From NCBI GenBank assembly GCA_021798955.1, contig JAJZBK010000004.1, positions 1-64,000 on the forward strand: 64,000 nt of DNA, in the 5' to 3' direction. The notes beneath the pieces were generated by a model, which ran no database searches, was not told the origin of the DNA, and was given only the letters and a program-made list of their open reading frames with translations. Of the stretch, positions 27,097 through 35,584 are shown one piece after another (position 1 is the stretch's first letter; each line of letters opens with the position of its first letter). The DNA comes from Actinomycetes bacterium (GTDB lineage Bacteria > Actinomycetota > Acidimicrobiia > Acidimicrobiales > RAAP-2). The position numbers were made by a program, and so were the translations under genes.

Positions 27097-27102
27097 AGCC
27101 TA
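27097..27102 (-). promoter_or_regulatory. -10 box for leaderless SDR gene
   Basis: TAGGCT, 7 nt before the ATG at 27089. Confidence 0.5.
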
Positions 27103-27334
27103 CGGCGTCGCACCGCCAGCGACCTGGCGAGCTCGGACGCCGATTGGCGGGACCGGTCGCGGTCGCGGCCCCCCTGGGCCCACCCGCCTGCATCCCGAGC
27201 CACGCCCAGCGAACCGGACTCGCCGCGTCCGTCTTCAACGATCAACCTTGCTCAAGCGATGAAGAACGCCCCTCGTAGCTCGCAGGTACGGGCGTGCTGA
27301 CCCGATCAGCATCGCACCTGCAGTTTCAGCGGGC

Positions 27335-27340
27335 TACGCT
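27335..27340 (+). promoter_or_regulatory. -10 box for leaderless modA
   Basis: TACGCT, 7 nt before the ATG at 27348. Confidence 0.5.
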
Positions 27341-27347
27341 TCCGTCG

Positions 27348-28397
27348 ATGCGCACCTGGGCTCCGTCGCCGGGGCTAGACCCTCGGAGCCACAGCGCTTC
27401 CCCGCCATCGCGTCGCACGCTCCTCGGCTCTTCCCCGCCATCGCGTCGCACGCTCCTCGGCTCTTCCCCGCCATCGCGTCGCACGCTCCTCCGGTCTGCC
27501 ACCATCGGCCTCCTCGCTGTCGCACTGACCGCTTGTTCCTCGCCAGCCACCACCCGCTCGTCGGGCTCCGCCTCGACATCGCGTGCATCCGCCGCCACGG
27601 CGGGCGGCCACGGCCAACCAGTCGACGTCCTCTATGCCGGTTCCCTGACCCACCTCATGCAGGACAGCCTCGGGCCGGCGTTCGACCGGGCGACGGGGGA
27701 CACCTTCGTGGGCTTCACCGGCGGGTCGGACGGGCTCGCCTCCGAGATCCGCGGCGGCACCCAGGTCGCCGACGTCTTCGTGAGCGCCGCCCCCTCGGCC
27801 GACCGTTCCCTCGAAGGGAAGGCGAACGGGTCGTGGGTGTCGTGGTACGCCACGTTTGCCACCTCGCCCCTCGTCCTCGGCTACAACCCAGCCAGCCGGT
27901 TCGCCAGTCGGTTGCGTACCCGCCCGTGGTACGACGTGGTCACCCAACCCGGCTTTCTCCTCGGTCGCACCGATCCGAGGATCGACCCGAAGGGAGTCCT
28001 CGCCGTCGAGGCGCTCGACCAGACCGCTGCGGCCCAGCACCTACCCCGCCTGGCCGGACTGACGTCGTCGACGGCGGGTGTCTTCCCCGAGGAGACCTTG
28101 GTGGGCCGGTTGCAAGCGGGCCAGCTGGATGCCGGCTTCTTTTACGAAGCCGAGGCCGTCGCCGCCGGCATCCCTACCGTGCCGCTCACCGGTGTCCACC
28201 TGGGGGCCACGTTCACCGTCACGGTGGTCGACCGGGCACCGCACGCGACAGCGGCCGCTGCTTTCGTCCGCTTCCTCCTCGGGCGGCGCGGCCAGGCCCT
28301 CCTGCGCTCCGCCGGCATGGACCTCGTGCGTCCGCCGGTGGTTGACGGGCGCTCCGCCGTGCCCGCCGACCTGCGGGCCACGCTCGGCGCAGCGTGA
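27348..28397 (+). CDS. modA: Molybdate/tungstate ABC transporter substrate-binding lipoprotein
   Basis: 349 residues. The lipobox is ALTAC (Cys63), followed by a periplasmic-binding fold starting VDVLYAGSLTHLMQ and continuing with VADVFVSAAPS, PLVLGYNPASRF, TDPRIDPKGVL, AGFFYEAEAVAAG and a C-terminal FVRFLLGRRGQALL. This is closer to the WtpA-like subgroup than to E. coli ModA. It delivers molybdate or tungstate to the fused permease-ATPase that follows with a GTGA overlap. The signal peptide n-region is abnormally long because a 33-bp unit is repeated three times (PPSRRTLLGSS). Confidence 0.88.
   Translation: MRTWAPSPGLDPRSHSASPPSRRTLLGSSPPSRRTLLGSSPPSRRTLLRSATIGLLAVALTACSSPATTRSSGSASTSRASAATAGGHGQPVDVLYAGSLTHLMQDSLGPAFDRATGDTFVGFTGGSDGLASEIRGGTQVADVFVSAAPSADRSLEGKANGSWVSWYATFATSPLVLGYNPASRFASRLRTRPWYDVVTQPGFLLGRTDPRIDPKGVLAVEALDQTAAAQHLPRLAGLTSSTAGVFPEETLVGRLQAGQLDAGFFYEAEAVAAGIPTVPLTGVHLGATFTVTVVDRAPHATAAAAFVRFLLGRRGQALLRSAGMDLVRPPVVDGRSAVPADLRATLGAA
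27399..27497 (+). repeat. 33-bp in-frame repeat in the modA signal peptide
   Basis: Three copies encoding PPSRRTLLGSS, the last diverging at its end. Each adds two arginines ahead of the hydrophobic core of the lipoprotein signal. Confidence 0.92.
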
Positions 28398-30247
28398 CTC
28401 GGCGGTCGTTCACCACCCCCCTCCCCTGGCTCGGGGCGCTCCTCGTCCTCTACCTGGTCGTCCCCCTCGTCGCCTTCGTGGTTCGTCTGGCGAGCTCGCC
28501 CCACGGCGTGCCCGCTGCCCCGGGAGCGGTGCATGCGCTCGTCATCTCGGTCACCACCGCAACCATCACCACCGCGCTGGTCGCCCTGACCGGCGTGCCG
28601 CTGGCCTACGTGCTGGCGCGTTCGCACGGTCGCCTGAGCGCCGTCGTCGGGATCCTCGTCCAGCTTCCCCTCGCTCTTCCTCCGCTCATGAGCGGCATCC
28701 TCCTCGTCGAGGTGGTGGGTCCCTACACGCCGCTCGGCAGGGCGGCAGGGCAGCGGCTGACCGACTCGTTGGCCGGGATCGTGCTGGCCCAGTCGTTCGT
28801 GTCGGCACCATTCCTCGTGGTGGCGGCCCGCTCCGCCTTCGCCCGTATCGAACCGGCCGTCCTCGACCACGCCGCCACCCTCGGGCACCGTCCCTGGTCG
28901 CGGTTCTTCCGGGTGAGCCTGCCCATGGCAGCCCCCGGGGTACGGGCCGGCCTGCTCCTCACCTGGCTACGAGCCTTCGGCGAGTACGGCGCCACCGTCG
29001 TGCTCGCCTTCCACCCCGAGACGCTGCCGGTCTACACCTACGTGCAGTTCTCCGGGACGGGCCTGCCGGCTACCGAGGCGCCGACTGCGCTCGCCCTCGC
29101 CGTGGCGGCTGGAGCCACTGCCCTCGGGCTCCTGCCTCGACGCCGTCGTCGACGTCGCCGTGCGCCCGCCACACCTGCGCTGCCGGCCCAACCGGGCCGA
29201 TCGACACCGGTGCGCTTCGCCCTGGCGACAACGGTCGGCACGTTCCACCTCGAGGTCGCCCATGCCGCGTCCAGCCATCGCCTGGCCCTCCTCGGCGCCT
29301 CCGGGGCGGGCAAGTCGCTCACCTTGCGGGCGATCGCCGGCCTCCTCGGCCCCCGGGTGGGCACGGTCGCCTACGGAGACGCCAGGGTCGACGCCGTCCC
29401 GTGCGAAGACCGGCTCCTCGGCTACGTCCCCCAGGGGTACGGGCTCTTCCCTCACCTCACCGTGTGGCAACAGGTGTGCTTCGGTACGGGCGCCGAGCCT
29501 GGCGTCGCCGCCCACTGGCTGCACCGCCTCCACCTCGCCGGGCTCGAGGACCGTGTCCCCGCCGAGCTGTCGGGCGGACAGCGCCAGCGAGTGGCCCTCG
29601 CCCAGGCGCTCGCCCGGTCCCCCCGCCTGCTGCTGCTCGACGAGCCCTTCTCGGCGCTCGACGTCCCCGTGCGCAGCGAGCTGCGGAGCGAGCTTCGTCG
29701 GCTCCAACGCGAGCTGTCGCTCTCCACGGTGCTCGTCACCCACGATCCCGCCGAAGCTGCGTTGTTGGCTGACGACGTCGTCGTCATCGACGGCGGTCGG
29801 GTCATCCAGGCCGGCAATCGCTCCGACGTCCTCGGGGCTCCGGCATCGCCCGCCGTTGCCCGCCTCGTGGGCTTCGGGAACCTCGGCCAGGGCCACGTGG
29901 CGGCCCCCGGCGTGGTGGCCGTCTCGGGTGGGGGCGACGGAGCACCGCCAGGCAGCGTGCTCGGGGCCGTGACCAGTACCTTGCCGGTGGGAACGGCGGT
30001 GGCCTGGGGCATCCGACCGGAGCACGTCGTCGTCACGCCGCTGGAGCAAGGAGACGAGCGGGGACCCGGCGCGACGGTCGTCGACGTCGTCGACCTCGGC
30101 GCCGTGTGCTCGACCGTCGTGGTCCTCGACAACGGGGTCGAGCTCGAGGCCCGCTCGACCGACGGAGACGTCCTCCCGCAAGGGAGCCGGTGCCGGGTGG
30201 TCGTCGCCCCCGACGCCGTGCACGTGTGGCCGAGCGACGGCGCCTGA
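28394..30247 (+). CDS. modBC: Fused molybdate ABC transporter permease-ATPase (ModB-ModC)
   Basis: 617 residues in one chain. About 1-250 form a BPD-type permease with six membrane segments and the EAA loop (DHAATLGHRPWSRFFRVSLP). An Arg-rich linker (about 250-275) leads to an ABC ATPase: Walker A GASGAGKS, signature LSGGQRQR, Walker B LLLLDEPFSALD and switch HDPAE. A C-terminal TOBE/Mop-like domain (about 505-615) may sense molybdate. These are normally separate proteins. The GTG at 28394 overlaps the modA stop. Import of molybdate at the membrane is the likely role. Confidence 0.9.
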   Translation: MTRRSFTTPLPWLGALLVLYLVVPLVAFVVRLASSPHGVPAAPGAVHALVISVTTATITTALVALTGVPLAYVLARSHGRLSAVVGILVQLPLALPPLMSGILLVEVVGPYTPLGRAAGQRLTDSLAGIVLAQSFVSAPFLVVAARSAFARIEPAVLDHAATLGHRPWSRFFRVSLPMAAPGVRAGLLLTWLRAFGEYGATVVLAFHPETLPVYTYVQFSGTGLPATEAPTALALAVAAGATALGLLPRRRRRRRRAPATPALPAQPGRSTPVRFALATTVGTFHLEVAHAASSHRLALLGASGAGKSLTLRAIAGLLGPRVGTVAYGDARVDAVPCEDRLLGYVPQGYGLFPHLTVWQQVCFGTGAEPGVAAHWLHRLHLAGLEDRVPAELSGGQRQRVALAQALARSPRLLLLDEPFSALDVPVRSELRSELRRLQRELSLSTVLVTHDPAEAALLADDVVVIDGGRVIQAGNRSDVLGAPASPAVARLVGFGNLGQGHVAAPGVVAVSGGGDGAPPGSVLGAVTSTLPVGTAVAWGIRPEHVVVTPLEQGDERGPGATVVDVVDLGAVCSTVVVLDNGVELEARSTDGDVLPQGSRCRVVVAPDAVHVWPSDGA

Positions 30248-30276
30248 GCCGAGGTGGCCGGCCCTCAGCGGAGGCG

Positions 30277-30335
30277 GTCGCTCAGGTCGCTCAGGTCGCT
30301 CAGGTCGCTCAGGTCGCTCAGGTCGCTCAGGTCGG
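30277..30335. repeat. 9-bp stop-codon repeat at the MerR-Mop 3' end
   Basis: About seven copies of TCGCTCAGG. On the gene strand the unit is TGAGCGACC, beginning exactly at the stop codon, so in-frame TGA recurs every nine bases. Confidence 0.95.
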
Positions 30336-30734
30336 GGCGCGCACCAGTGACACGTTGGTCGCCTTCACGACCGCCGTCACCATCACGCCCTCGGCCAGCC
30401 CCAGGTCGTCGGCCGCCTGTCGGCTGATCAGCGATACCAGCTGGTACGGCCCGGCCTGCACCTCGACGTGGGCCATCACCCGGTCGGTCACCACTCGGGT
30501 GACGATGCCGGCCACGTGGTTGCGGGCCGACTCGCGAGCTCTGACCTCGGGGTCCGGCTCGCCGTAGAGGGACCGGGCGAAGCGGGCCAGCGCCACCGCC
30601 TCGACCCGACGATGACCGGCGTCGTCGCGGGTGGCGGGGAGGTATCCGCTGTCGACCCACCGCCGCACCGTGTCCGGGCTCACGTCGAGGACGTCCGCCA
30701 CCTCACCCACGCTGTAGTCACCCACGGGGACCAC
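30327..30734 (-). CDS. MerR-type HTH plus Mop/TOBE domain regulator (ModE-like)
   Basis: 135 residues. An N-terminal excisionase/MerR-type helix-turn-helix (YSVGEVADVLDVSPDTVRRW, about 7-26, through about 50) is followed by a single Mop domain (ARNHVAGIVTRVVTDRVMAH, about 69-132) of the kind that binds molybdate. Such proteins act as molybdate-responsive regulators in actinobacteria and cyanobacteria. It is convergent with modBC. Regulation of the adjacent mod and moa genes is inferred from location. Confidence 0.82.
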   Translation of the reverse strand: MVPVGDYSVGEVADVLDVSPDTVRRWVDSGYLPATRDDAGHRRVEAVALARFARSLYGEPDPEVRARESARNHVAGIVTRVVTDRVMAHVEVQAGPYQLVSLISRQAADDLGLAEGVMVTAVVKATNVSLVRAPT

Positions 30735-30779
30735 CCACCGTCCCAGCGTAGGTGACCGGCCCAGAGTGCCGAGAGCGGC

Positions 30780-31019
30780 TCAGTCGGGGTCGTCCTCGGC
30801 AAAGGAGGCAGCCAGTGCCCGTGCCTGCTCGAGGGCGACCGTCGGGGTGACCCCCGCCGTCGCCGCCAACCAGCACGACAACGGCGCCGCCGTTCGCTCG
30901 GCAGCATGCGCGGCAGCTCCCGCCAGCTCGAGCAGGGGGCCGACGTCGGCGTCCGGCAGCGGTGCCACGCCGAGCGCAGCGGCATAGGCGTCGATCCAGG
31001 TGCGAACGTCGGTGGCCAT
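30780..31019 (-). CDS. DUF6457 protein in the molybdenum cofactor cluster
   Basis: 79 residues, mostly helical: TWIDAYAAALGVAPLP then LLELAGAAAHAAERTAAPLS. This matches the small actinobacterial DUF6457 family, often encoded next to, or fused to, molybdopterin-guanine dinucleotide genes. No catalytic motif is visible. TACCAT lies 7 nt before the ATG, and it diverges from the mogA-like gene. Confidence 0.7.
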   Translation of the reverse strand: MATDVRTWIDAYAAALGVAPLPDADVGPLLELAGAAAHAAERTAAPLSCWLAATAGVTPTVALEQARALAASFAEDDPD

Positions 31020-31026
31020 GGCCCAG

Positions 31027-31032
31027 ATGGTA
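31027..31032 (-). promoter_or_regulatory. -10 box for leaderless DUF6457 gene
   Basis: TACCAT, 7 nt before the ATG at 31019; back to back with the mogA-like promoter. Confidence 0.45.
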
Positions 31033-31084
31033 CCGGCGCCAGGGTGCGCCGCGCCGGAGCTCCTGGACGTTTGGCCCGTGTCGC

Positions 31085-31090
31085 TACGCT
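31085..31090 (+). promoter_or_regulatory. -10 box for leaderless mogA-like gene
   Basis: TACGCT, 6 nt before the GTG at 31097. Confidence 0.5.
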
Positions 31091-31096
31091 GCGACC

Positions 31097-31630
31097 GTGG
31101 TCCTCCGCGCCAAAGTGCTCGTCGTGTCGGACTCGGTCGCCGCCGGCACGGCCGAGGACCGCTCCGGCCCCGAGCTTGCCGCAGTCCTCGAGGAGGCCGG
31201 CTTCGCCGTGGTCGATCGGTTGGTCGTCCCCGACGGCATCGAGCCGGTCGCCACCGCCCTGCACCAACTGGCGCTCGGCTTCTCCGGGTTGGTCGTCACC
31301 ACCGGGGGAACGGGGTTCGCTCCCCGCGACCTCACACCCGAGGCGACCCGGTCGGTCGTCGAGCGCCTCGCTCCGGGCCTCGCCGAGGCAGTCCGACTGG
31401 CTGACCGAAAGGGCCGCTTGTCCCGCGGTGTGGCCGGAACCCTGGGACGCTGCCTGGTGGTGAACGTGCCTGGGTCGCCGACCGGCGCCAAGGACGGCAT
31501 CACCGCCGTGCTCGACGTGGTCCCCCACGCCCTCGCCCTGCTGGCTGGCGACAACCCTCACCCCCACAAGGGGCACGCCGACAGCCCGCATGCCGGGGCT
31601 CCGCACGGCAACAGCGCGGACACTGCCTGA
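31097..31630 (+). CDS. mog: MogA/MoaB family molybdopterin adenylyltransferase
   Basis: 177 residues. The family signature GLVVTTGGTGFAPRDLTPEA and the GRCLVVNVPGSPTGAKDGI block bind molybdopterin and ATP. MogA-type enzymes adenylate molybdopterin before MoeA inserts molybdate. The last 25 residues are a His/Gly-rich tail outside the fold. The GTG start at 31097 is 6 nt after a TACGCT box; the frame opens further upstream only by overlapping the divergent DUF6457 gene. Confidence 0.9.
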   Translation: MVLRAKVLVVSDSVAAGTAEDRSGPELAAVLEEAGFAVVDRLVVPDGIEPVATALHQLALGFSGLVVTTGGTGFAPRDLTPEATRSVVERLAPGLAEAVRLADRKGRLSRGVAGTLGRCLVVNVPGSPTGAKDGITAVLDVVPHALALLAGDNPHPHKGHADSPHAGAPHGNSADTA

Positions 31631-31640
31631 CGGGGCGAGG

Positions 31641-31883
31641 TCAGCCCCCCGAGACGGGTGGGAGGAGAGCGACCTCGTCGTCCTCGTCGAGCGGCGTGGC
31701 CGGACCGGCCCCCTCGCCGTTCACCCACACGCCGCAGTGGCTGGCCAGCCGGGCGAAGGCGTCGCCGTAGCGTTCACAGGCCGCGGCCACCACCTGGGCG
31801 ACGGTCGCTCCGGGCACCTGGTCGCCACGGGTCCCGGCCAGCTCGGCAATCGGTCCGAAGAGCCGGAGCCGGGCCACCCTCAC
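31641..31883 (-). CDS. moaD: Molybdopterin synthase sulfur carrier subunit MoaD
   Basis: 80 residues, a beta-grasp protein starting VRVARLRLFGPIAELAG and ending PPVSGG with the diglycine that is thiocarboxylated. It donates sulfur to MoaE during conversion of cyclic pyranopterin phosphate to molybdopterin. Its GTG overlaps the moaA stop (GTGA). The longer open frame is an antisense-free shadow of the moaA 3' end and is not used. Confidence 0.9.
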   Translation of the reverse strand: MRVARLRLFGPIAELAGTRGDQVPGATVAQVVAAACERYGDAFARLASHCGVWVNGEGAGPATPLDEDDEVALLPPVSGG

Positions 31884-32887
31884 CCGCCGATCATCGACAT
31901 GGACCGCGCCGGACGAAGAAAGCCAGGGTCGTTGATGGCGTGCCCGGGCAGCTTGTCCCACACGGCACGACGGAGCACTGCCTCGACCTCGGCATCGTCG
32001 GCCCCGCCCCGCAACAGGTCGCGCACCGACCGTTCGGCATCTGCGTTGGCGAACAGGCAGTTGCGCACGGCGCCGTCGGCTGTCAGCCGGAGCCGGTTGC
32101 ACGTCCCACAGAACGGTCGGGTGACGCTAGCCACGACGCCGATCGTCCCGCCGCCGTCTTGGAAGCGGTAGCGCTCCGCCGGAGCGGGGTCACCGGGGTC
32201 GACGACCGCCTCGAGCGGCCAGCGGGCATGCAGCCGGGCAAGGATGTCGGCCGCGGCGACCACCTGGTCGCGCTGCCAGCTCCCGGGTGCGTCGAGCGGC
32301 ATGAACTCGATGAAGCGCACCTCGCGCCCCGTTCGGCGGGCGAAGGCGCCGAAGTCCTCGACCTCGTCGTCGTTGACCCCGGCGATGGCGACCACGTTGA
32401 CCTTCAGCGGGGTGAGGCCGGCGGACTCGGCGGCGTCCATCGCCGCCAGCACCGTGGCGAGATCGCCGCGGCGACGGATGCGGGAGAAGCGCTCTGGCCG
32501 CAGGGAGTCGCAGCTCACGTTGACCCGGCGCAAGCCGGCGTCGGCAAGGCGGGGTGCCAGGCGAGCGAGACCCGTTCCATTGGTAGTCAGCGCTACGTCG
32601 TCGAAGCCCACGCCGGCGACCATGGCGACAAGGTCGACGAGGTCGCGGCGCACCAGTGGCTCCCCCCCGGTGAAGCGGACCGACCGCACCCCGAGCCGGT
32701 GGGCGATGGTCGCCACTCGAGTGATCTCCTCGAAGGTGAGCAGCTCGGCTCGAGGGAGGAACGGCACGCCCTCTTCGGGCATGCAGTAGACGCAGCGGAA
32801 GTTGCAGCGGTCCGTCACCGAGATCCGGAGGTCGGTGTGGACCCGTCCGTGGGAGTCGATGAGCGGCCCGTTGATCGGAGGTGACAC
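31880..32887 (-). CDS. moaA: GTP 3',8-cyclase MoaA
   Basis: 335 residues. Radical SAM cluster CNFRCVYC near the N-terminus, FTGGEPLVRRDL, the C-terminal cluster in CGTCNRLRLTADGAVRNC, and the conserved terminal diglycine (SMIGG) needed for GTP rearrangement. It catalyses the first step of molybdopterin synthesis. The GTG at 32887 gives the normal family length; the frame is open far upstream inside moeA. It lies between moeA (74-bp gap) and the overlapping moaD. Confidence 0.93.
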   Translation of the reverse strand: MSPPINGPLIDSHGRVHTDLRISVTDRCNFRCVYCMPEEGVPFLPRAELLTFEEITRVATIAHRLGVRSVRFTGGEPLVRRDLVDLVAMVAGVGFDDVALTTNGTGLARLAPRLADAGLRRVNVSCDSLRPERFSRIRRRGDLATVLAAMDAAESAGLTPLKVNVVAIAGVNDDEVEDFGAFARRTGREVRFIEFMPLDAPGSWQRDQVVAAADILARLHARWPLEAVVDPGDPAPAERYRFQDGGGTIGVVASVTRPFCGTCNRLRLTADGAVRNCLFANADAERSVRDLLRGGADDAEVEAVLRRAVWDKLPGHAINDPGFLRPARSMSMIGG

Positions 32888-32961
32888 GGTCGGCCGACGA
32901 GCCCGGACCGGAGGGGCCACACGAACACCTAACGGCGGACCACTGGACCCGGGCGGCGCGG

Positions 32962-34254
32962 TCACGACGGCCAGGTCCGGTCTTCGGCAGCCGGACCGGA
33001 GGGATCGAGCAGGACGACTTCGACCGAGCCGCCAACTTCGATGCCGTCGCCGTCGGGCACGAGGGCGAGGGCGTTGGCGTCGGCCATGACCCGCAGCTGA
33101 TGCGACCCCTGACCGCCGGTGGGGCGGACCCCGAGCGTCCCGTCGGTGCGGGCGCGGGCGGTCACCCGGAGGAGATGGAGCTTGCCGTCGGGCCGGCGAC
33201 GCAAGGGCACCTCGGCGGTTGCGGCCAGGCGTGGCCGGTCCGTCGTGGTGCTGCCGGCCAGGCGCCGCAGCCCCGGACGGGCAAAGAGCTCGTAGGACAC
33301 GAGAGCGGAGACGGGGTTCCCCGGCAGGCCGAAGACAGGAACCTCCGTCGAGGAAAGCATGCCGAAGGCGAACGGCTTGGCCGGCTTGATGGCGACCTGC
33401 ATCCAGCGCATGTCGTGGCACCGCTCGGCAAGGACGACCTTGGCCACGTCGCGGTCGCCGACGCTCACCCCACCGGTGACCACGACAGCGTCGACAAGCC
33501 CACCGGCACGCTCGAGCACGGCGGCGAGCGCAGCGGGGTCGTCGCCCACCTGGCCGAGGTCGAGCGGATCGAAGCCGTCGGCGGCGAGCTGGGCGAGGAG
33601 CGCGGGTCGGTTGGCGTCGTGGATCTTGCCCGCAGGCAGCGGTCCGGGGCCGGGGACGAGCTCGTCCCCGGTGGCCACGACGGCCACTCGTGGCCGGGGT
33701 CGGACGCGCACCGAGCTGATGCCGAGGCTGGAGAGCACCCCGATCGCCGCCGGAGACAGGGTCGCGCCGCACGCGAAGACCTCGCTGCCCGCGGCGATGT
33801 CGTCGCCGACCTGACGGACGTTCTCGCCGTCCGTCACGGGCCGGCCGATGACCACCGTGCCGTCCTCGCCGCGGATGGTGTCCTCGACCTTGCAGACGGC
33901 GTCCGCGCCCGGAGGTATCGGCGCACCCGTCATGATACGGACCGCCTCGCCCGGCCCGACGCCGATCGTGGGTGCGTCACCGGCCATCAGCGCTCCCCGT
34001 TCGACGAGCCGGCACGGCGCAGCGAGCGTGTCTGCTGCCCGCACGGCATAGCCGTCCATCGCCGAGTTGGCGAAGGGAGGGACGTCGTGGTCGGCGGCGA
34101 CGGCAGCGGCAAGGACAAGGCCGGCGGCCTCCCCGACGGAGACCTCACAGGGGGACAACGGGGTACAGCTCCTCAGGACGAACGCCCGCGCCTCGTCGAG
34201 GGGGACGAGCAAGCCGTGCCCCTCTCCGTCACGCGGCCCCGGGGTCACGCTCAC
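32962..34254 (-). CDS. moeA: Molybdopterin molybdenumtransferase MoeA
   Basis: 430 residues. MoeA blocks in order: VPPFANSAMDGYAVRA, RIMTGAPIPPGADAV, RQVGDDIAAGS, VAVVATGDELV, VVVTGGVSVGDRD and VFGLPGNPVSALVSYE. It inserts molybdate into adenylated molybdopterin. The GTG at 34254 overlaps the moaE stop codon (GTGA), which fixes the start against a frame open to 34416. Confidence 0.94.
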   Translation of the reverse strand: MSVTPGPRDGEGHGLLVPLDEARAFVLRSCTPLSPCEVSVGEAAGLVLAAAVAADHDVPPFANSAMDGYAVRAADTLAAPCRLVERGALMAGDAPTIGVGPGEAVRIMTGAPIPPGADAVCKVEDTIRGEDGTVVIGRPVTDGENVRQVGDDIAAGSEVFACGATLSPAAIGVLSSLGISSVRVRPRPRVAVVATGDELVPGPGPLPAGKIHDANRPALLAQLAADGFDPLDLGQVGDDPAALAAVLERAGGLVDAVVVTGGVSVGDRDVAKVVLAERCHDMRWMQVAIKPAKPFAFGMLSSTEVPVFGLPGNPVSALVSYELFARPGLRRLAGSTTTDRPRLAATAEVPLRRRPDGKLHLLRVTARARTDGTLGVRPTGGQGSHQLRVMADANALALVPDGDGIEVGGSVEVVLLDPSGPAAEDRTWPS

Positions 34255-34838
34255 ACCGGCTCCACCGGAGCGGACACCGGTGCCGGTCCACCGTCGGCCG
34301 TCGGCACACCGGTGCCTCCCCCGCGCCCGCTCCCGGCCTCGTCGGCACCCGGGAGCGCCCCATCGACGTCGCGCACGTCGTGGGCGCACAAGCCCCAGTC
34401 GGACCCTTCGGCCCACGTCTCGCGCTTCCAGATCGGGACCGACTCCTTTACGGCATCGATGCAGAACCGGGCGGCGTCGAACGCTTCGCCACGGTGCGGA
34501 GCGGACACCACGACCACCACGGAGACCTCCCCGACGGTGAGCCGGCCCAGCCGGTGCAAGAGGGCCACGCGCCCGAGGTCGGGCCAGCGCTCCCGGGCCG
34601 CCCGGGCGACAGCGTCGAGCCGGGGACCGACCTGCTCGAGGTAGGCCTCGTAGTCGAGGTGGGTGACCCCATGACGTCCCTCGGCATGGTCACGGACCGT
34701 GCCGCAGAAGGTGACGACCGCTCCGCAGCCGGGCCGGACGGCCCAGGCGAGCGCCTCGCTCGTCGGGAGGACCCCTTCGCCGGCGGCGATCCAGTCGTCT
34801 CCGGCGGGCAGGTCGCCGCCGAGGGGGACGTCGTGCAC
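34251..34838 (-). CDS. moaE: Molybdopterin synthase catalytic subunit MoaE
   Basis: 195 residues. VVTFCGTVRDHAEG, LDYEAYLEQV, HRLGRLTVGEVSVVVVVSAP, HRGEAFDA and VKESVPIWKRE are the catalytic lysine and arginine blocks of MoaE. Two MoaE and two MoaD form the synthase. The C-terminal 35 residues are Gly/Ala/Pro-rich and beyond the normal length. It heads a moaE-moeA-moaA-moaD operon; TACGAT lies 7 nt before the GTG start. Confidence 0.93.
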   Translation of the reverse strand: MHDVPLGGDLPAGDDWIAAGEGVLPTSEALAWAVRPGCGAVVTFCGTVRDHAEGRHGVTHLDYEAYLEQVGPRLDAVARAARERWPDLGRVALLHRLGRLTVGEVSVVVVVSAPHRGEAFDAARFCIDAVKESVPIWKRETWAEGSDWGLCAHDVRDVDGALPGADEAGSGRGGGTGVPTADGGPAPVSAPVEPV

Positions 34839-34845
34839 GACGTCG

Positions 34846-34851
34846 ATCGTA
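34846..34851 (-). promoter_or_regulatory. -10 box for leaderless moaE operon
   Basis: TACGAT, 7 nt before the GTG at 34838. Confidence 0.5.
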
Positions 34852-34904
34852 CCGGGCGGTGAGGCCCGTCCCTCCGAGCTCCCATCCGGCGACGGAGCGA
34901 GCGC

Positions 34905-35531
34905 TCACCCACCAGCCGCGCCCTCGCTTCGGGAGCTGATCCGGTCGAGGTCCTCGGGCGTGTCGACGTCGGTGAAGGCAGACGCGTCGACGCCAACCGG
35001 CCAGCGCGTCTCGTCGAGGAGCACGACTGCCTCGGGGTCGAGGTGGGCGAGCAGGGACCGCACCGAACGCTCGCCGCCCTCGACCAGGCCAGCGGCTTGG
35101 TCGAGGGCATCCGCCGACCAGCGCGCGCACAGCGTCTGGGGCCGACCAGCGACGACGGGCACGACGGTGCGGTCGTTCGGCCACGACGTGAGCATGGACA
35201 GAGCCGCCGTGGTCACGGCCGGGAGGTCACAGGCGACCACCAAGGCGCCGCCCACGTACCCGAGCGCGGCGAGGGCGCGGGCGCCGTCGACGAGGGCAGC
35301 GAGCGGCCCTTCCCCGGGGCGCTCCTCGGGGGCTCGAAGCAGCCCGGTGTGCCCGGGGCCCACTTCGACGAGCGGGGCTGCCACGCTACCGAGCACCGTC
35401 GCGACCCGGACCGCGCACGGCACGCCACCGACCACGAGCGTGGCCTTGTCCATGCCCATCCGCCGGCTCCGCCCGCCGGTGAGCACGATGCCGGCCGTGG
35501 GGACGGGCTGTCCTTCGCCGGTCAGGGCCAT
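34905..35531 (-). CDS. mobA: Molybdenum cofactor guanylyltransferase MobA
   Basis: 208 residues. The nucleotidyltransferase motif GIVLTGGRSRRMGMDKA binds GTP; VVACDLPAV carries the metal-binding aspartate. It attaches GMP to the cofactor for DMSO-reductase-family enzymes. It diverges from moaC with only 53 bp between the starts. The start at 35531 is preceded by GGGGGA, a plausible ribosome site; the frame opens a further 20 codons upstream. Confidence 0.88.
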   Translation of the reverse strand: MALTGEGQPVPTAGIVLTGGRSRRMGMDKATLVVGGVPCAVRVATVLGSVAAPLVEVGPGHTGLLRAPEERPGEGPLAALVDGARALAALGYVGGALVVACDLPAVTTAALSMLTSWPNDRTVVPVVAGRPQTLCARWSADALDQAAGLVEGGERSVRSLLAHLDPEAVVLLDETRWPVGVDASAFTDVDTPEDLDRISSRSEGAAGG

Positions 35532-35571
35532 CTGGGTCCCCCGGCGAGACGACGGGCGCGACACCGCCCGA

Positions 35572-35577
35572 TAGCGT
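35572..35577 (+). promoter_or_regulatory. -10 box for leaderless moaC
   Basis: TAGCGT, 7 nt before the ATG at 35585. Confidence 0.5.
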
Positions 35578-35584
35578 GGACGCG

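Noticed and set aside
31880-33772. A 630-residue MoaA with a long N-terminal extension
   Set aside because: The extension is a shadow frame inside moeA; the GTG at 32887 gives the normal length.
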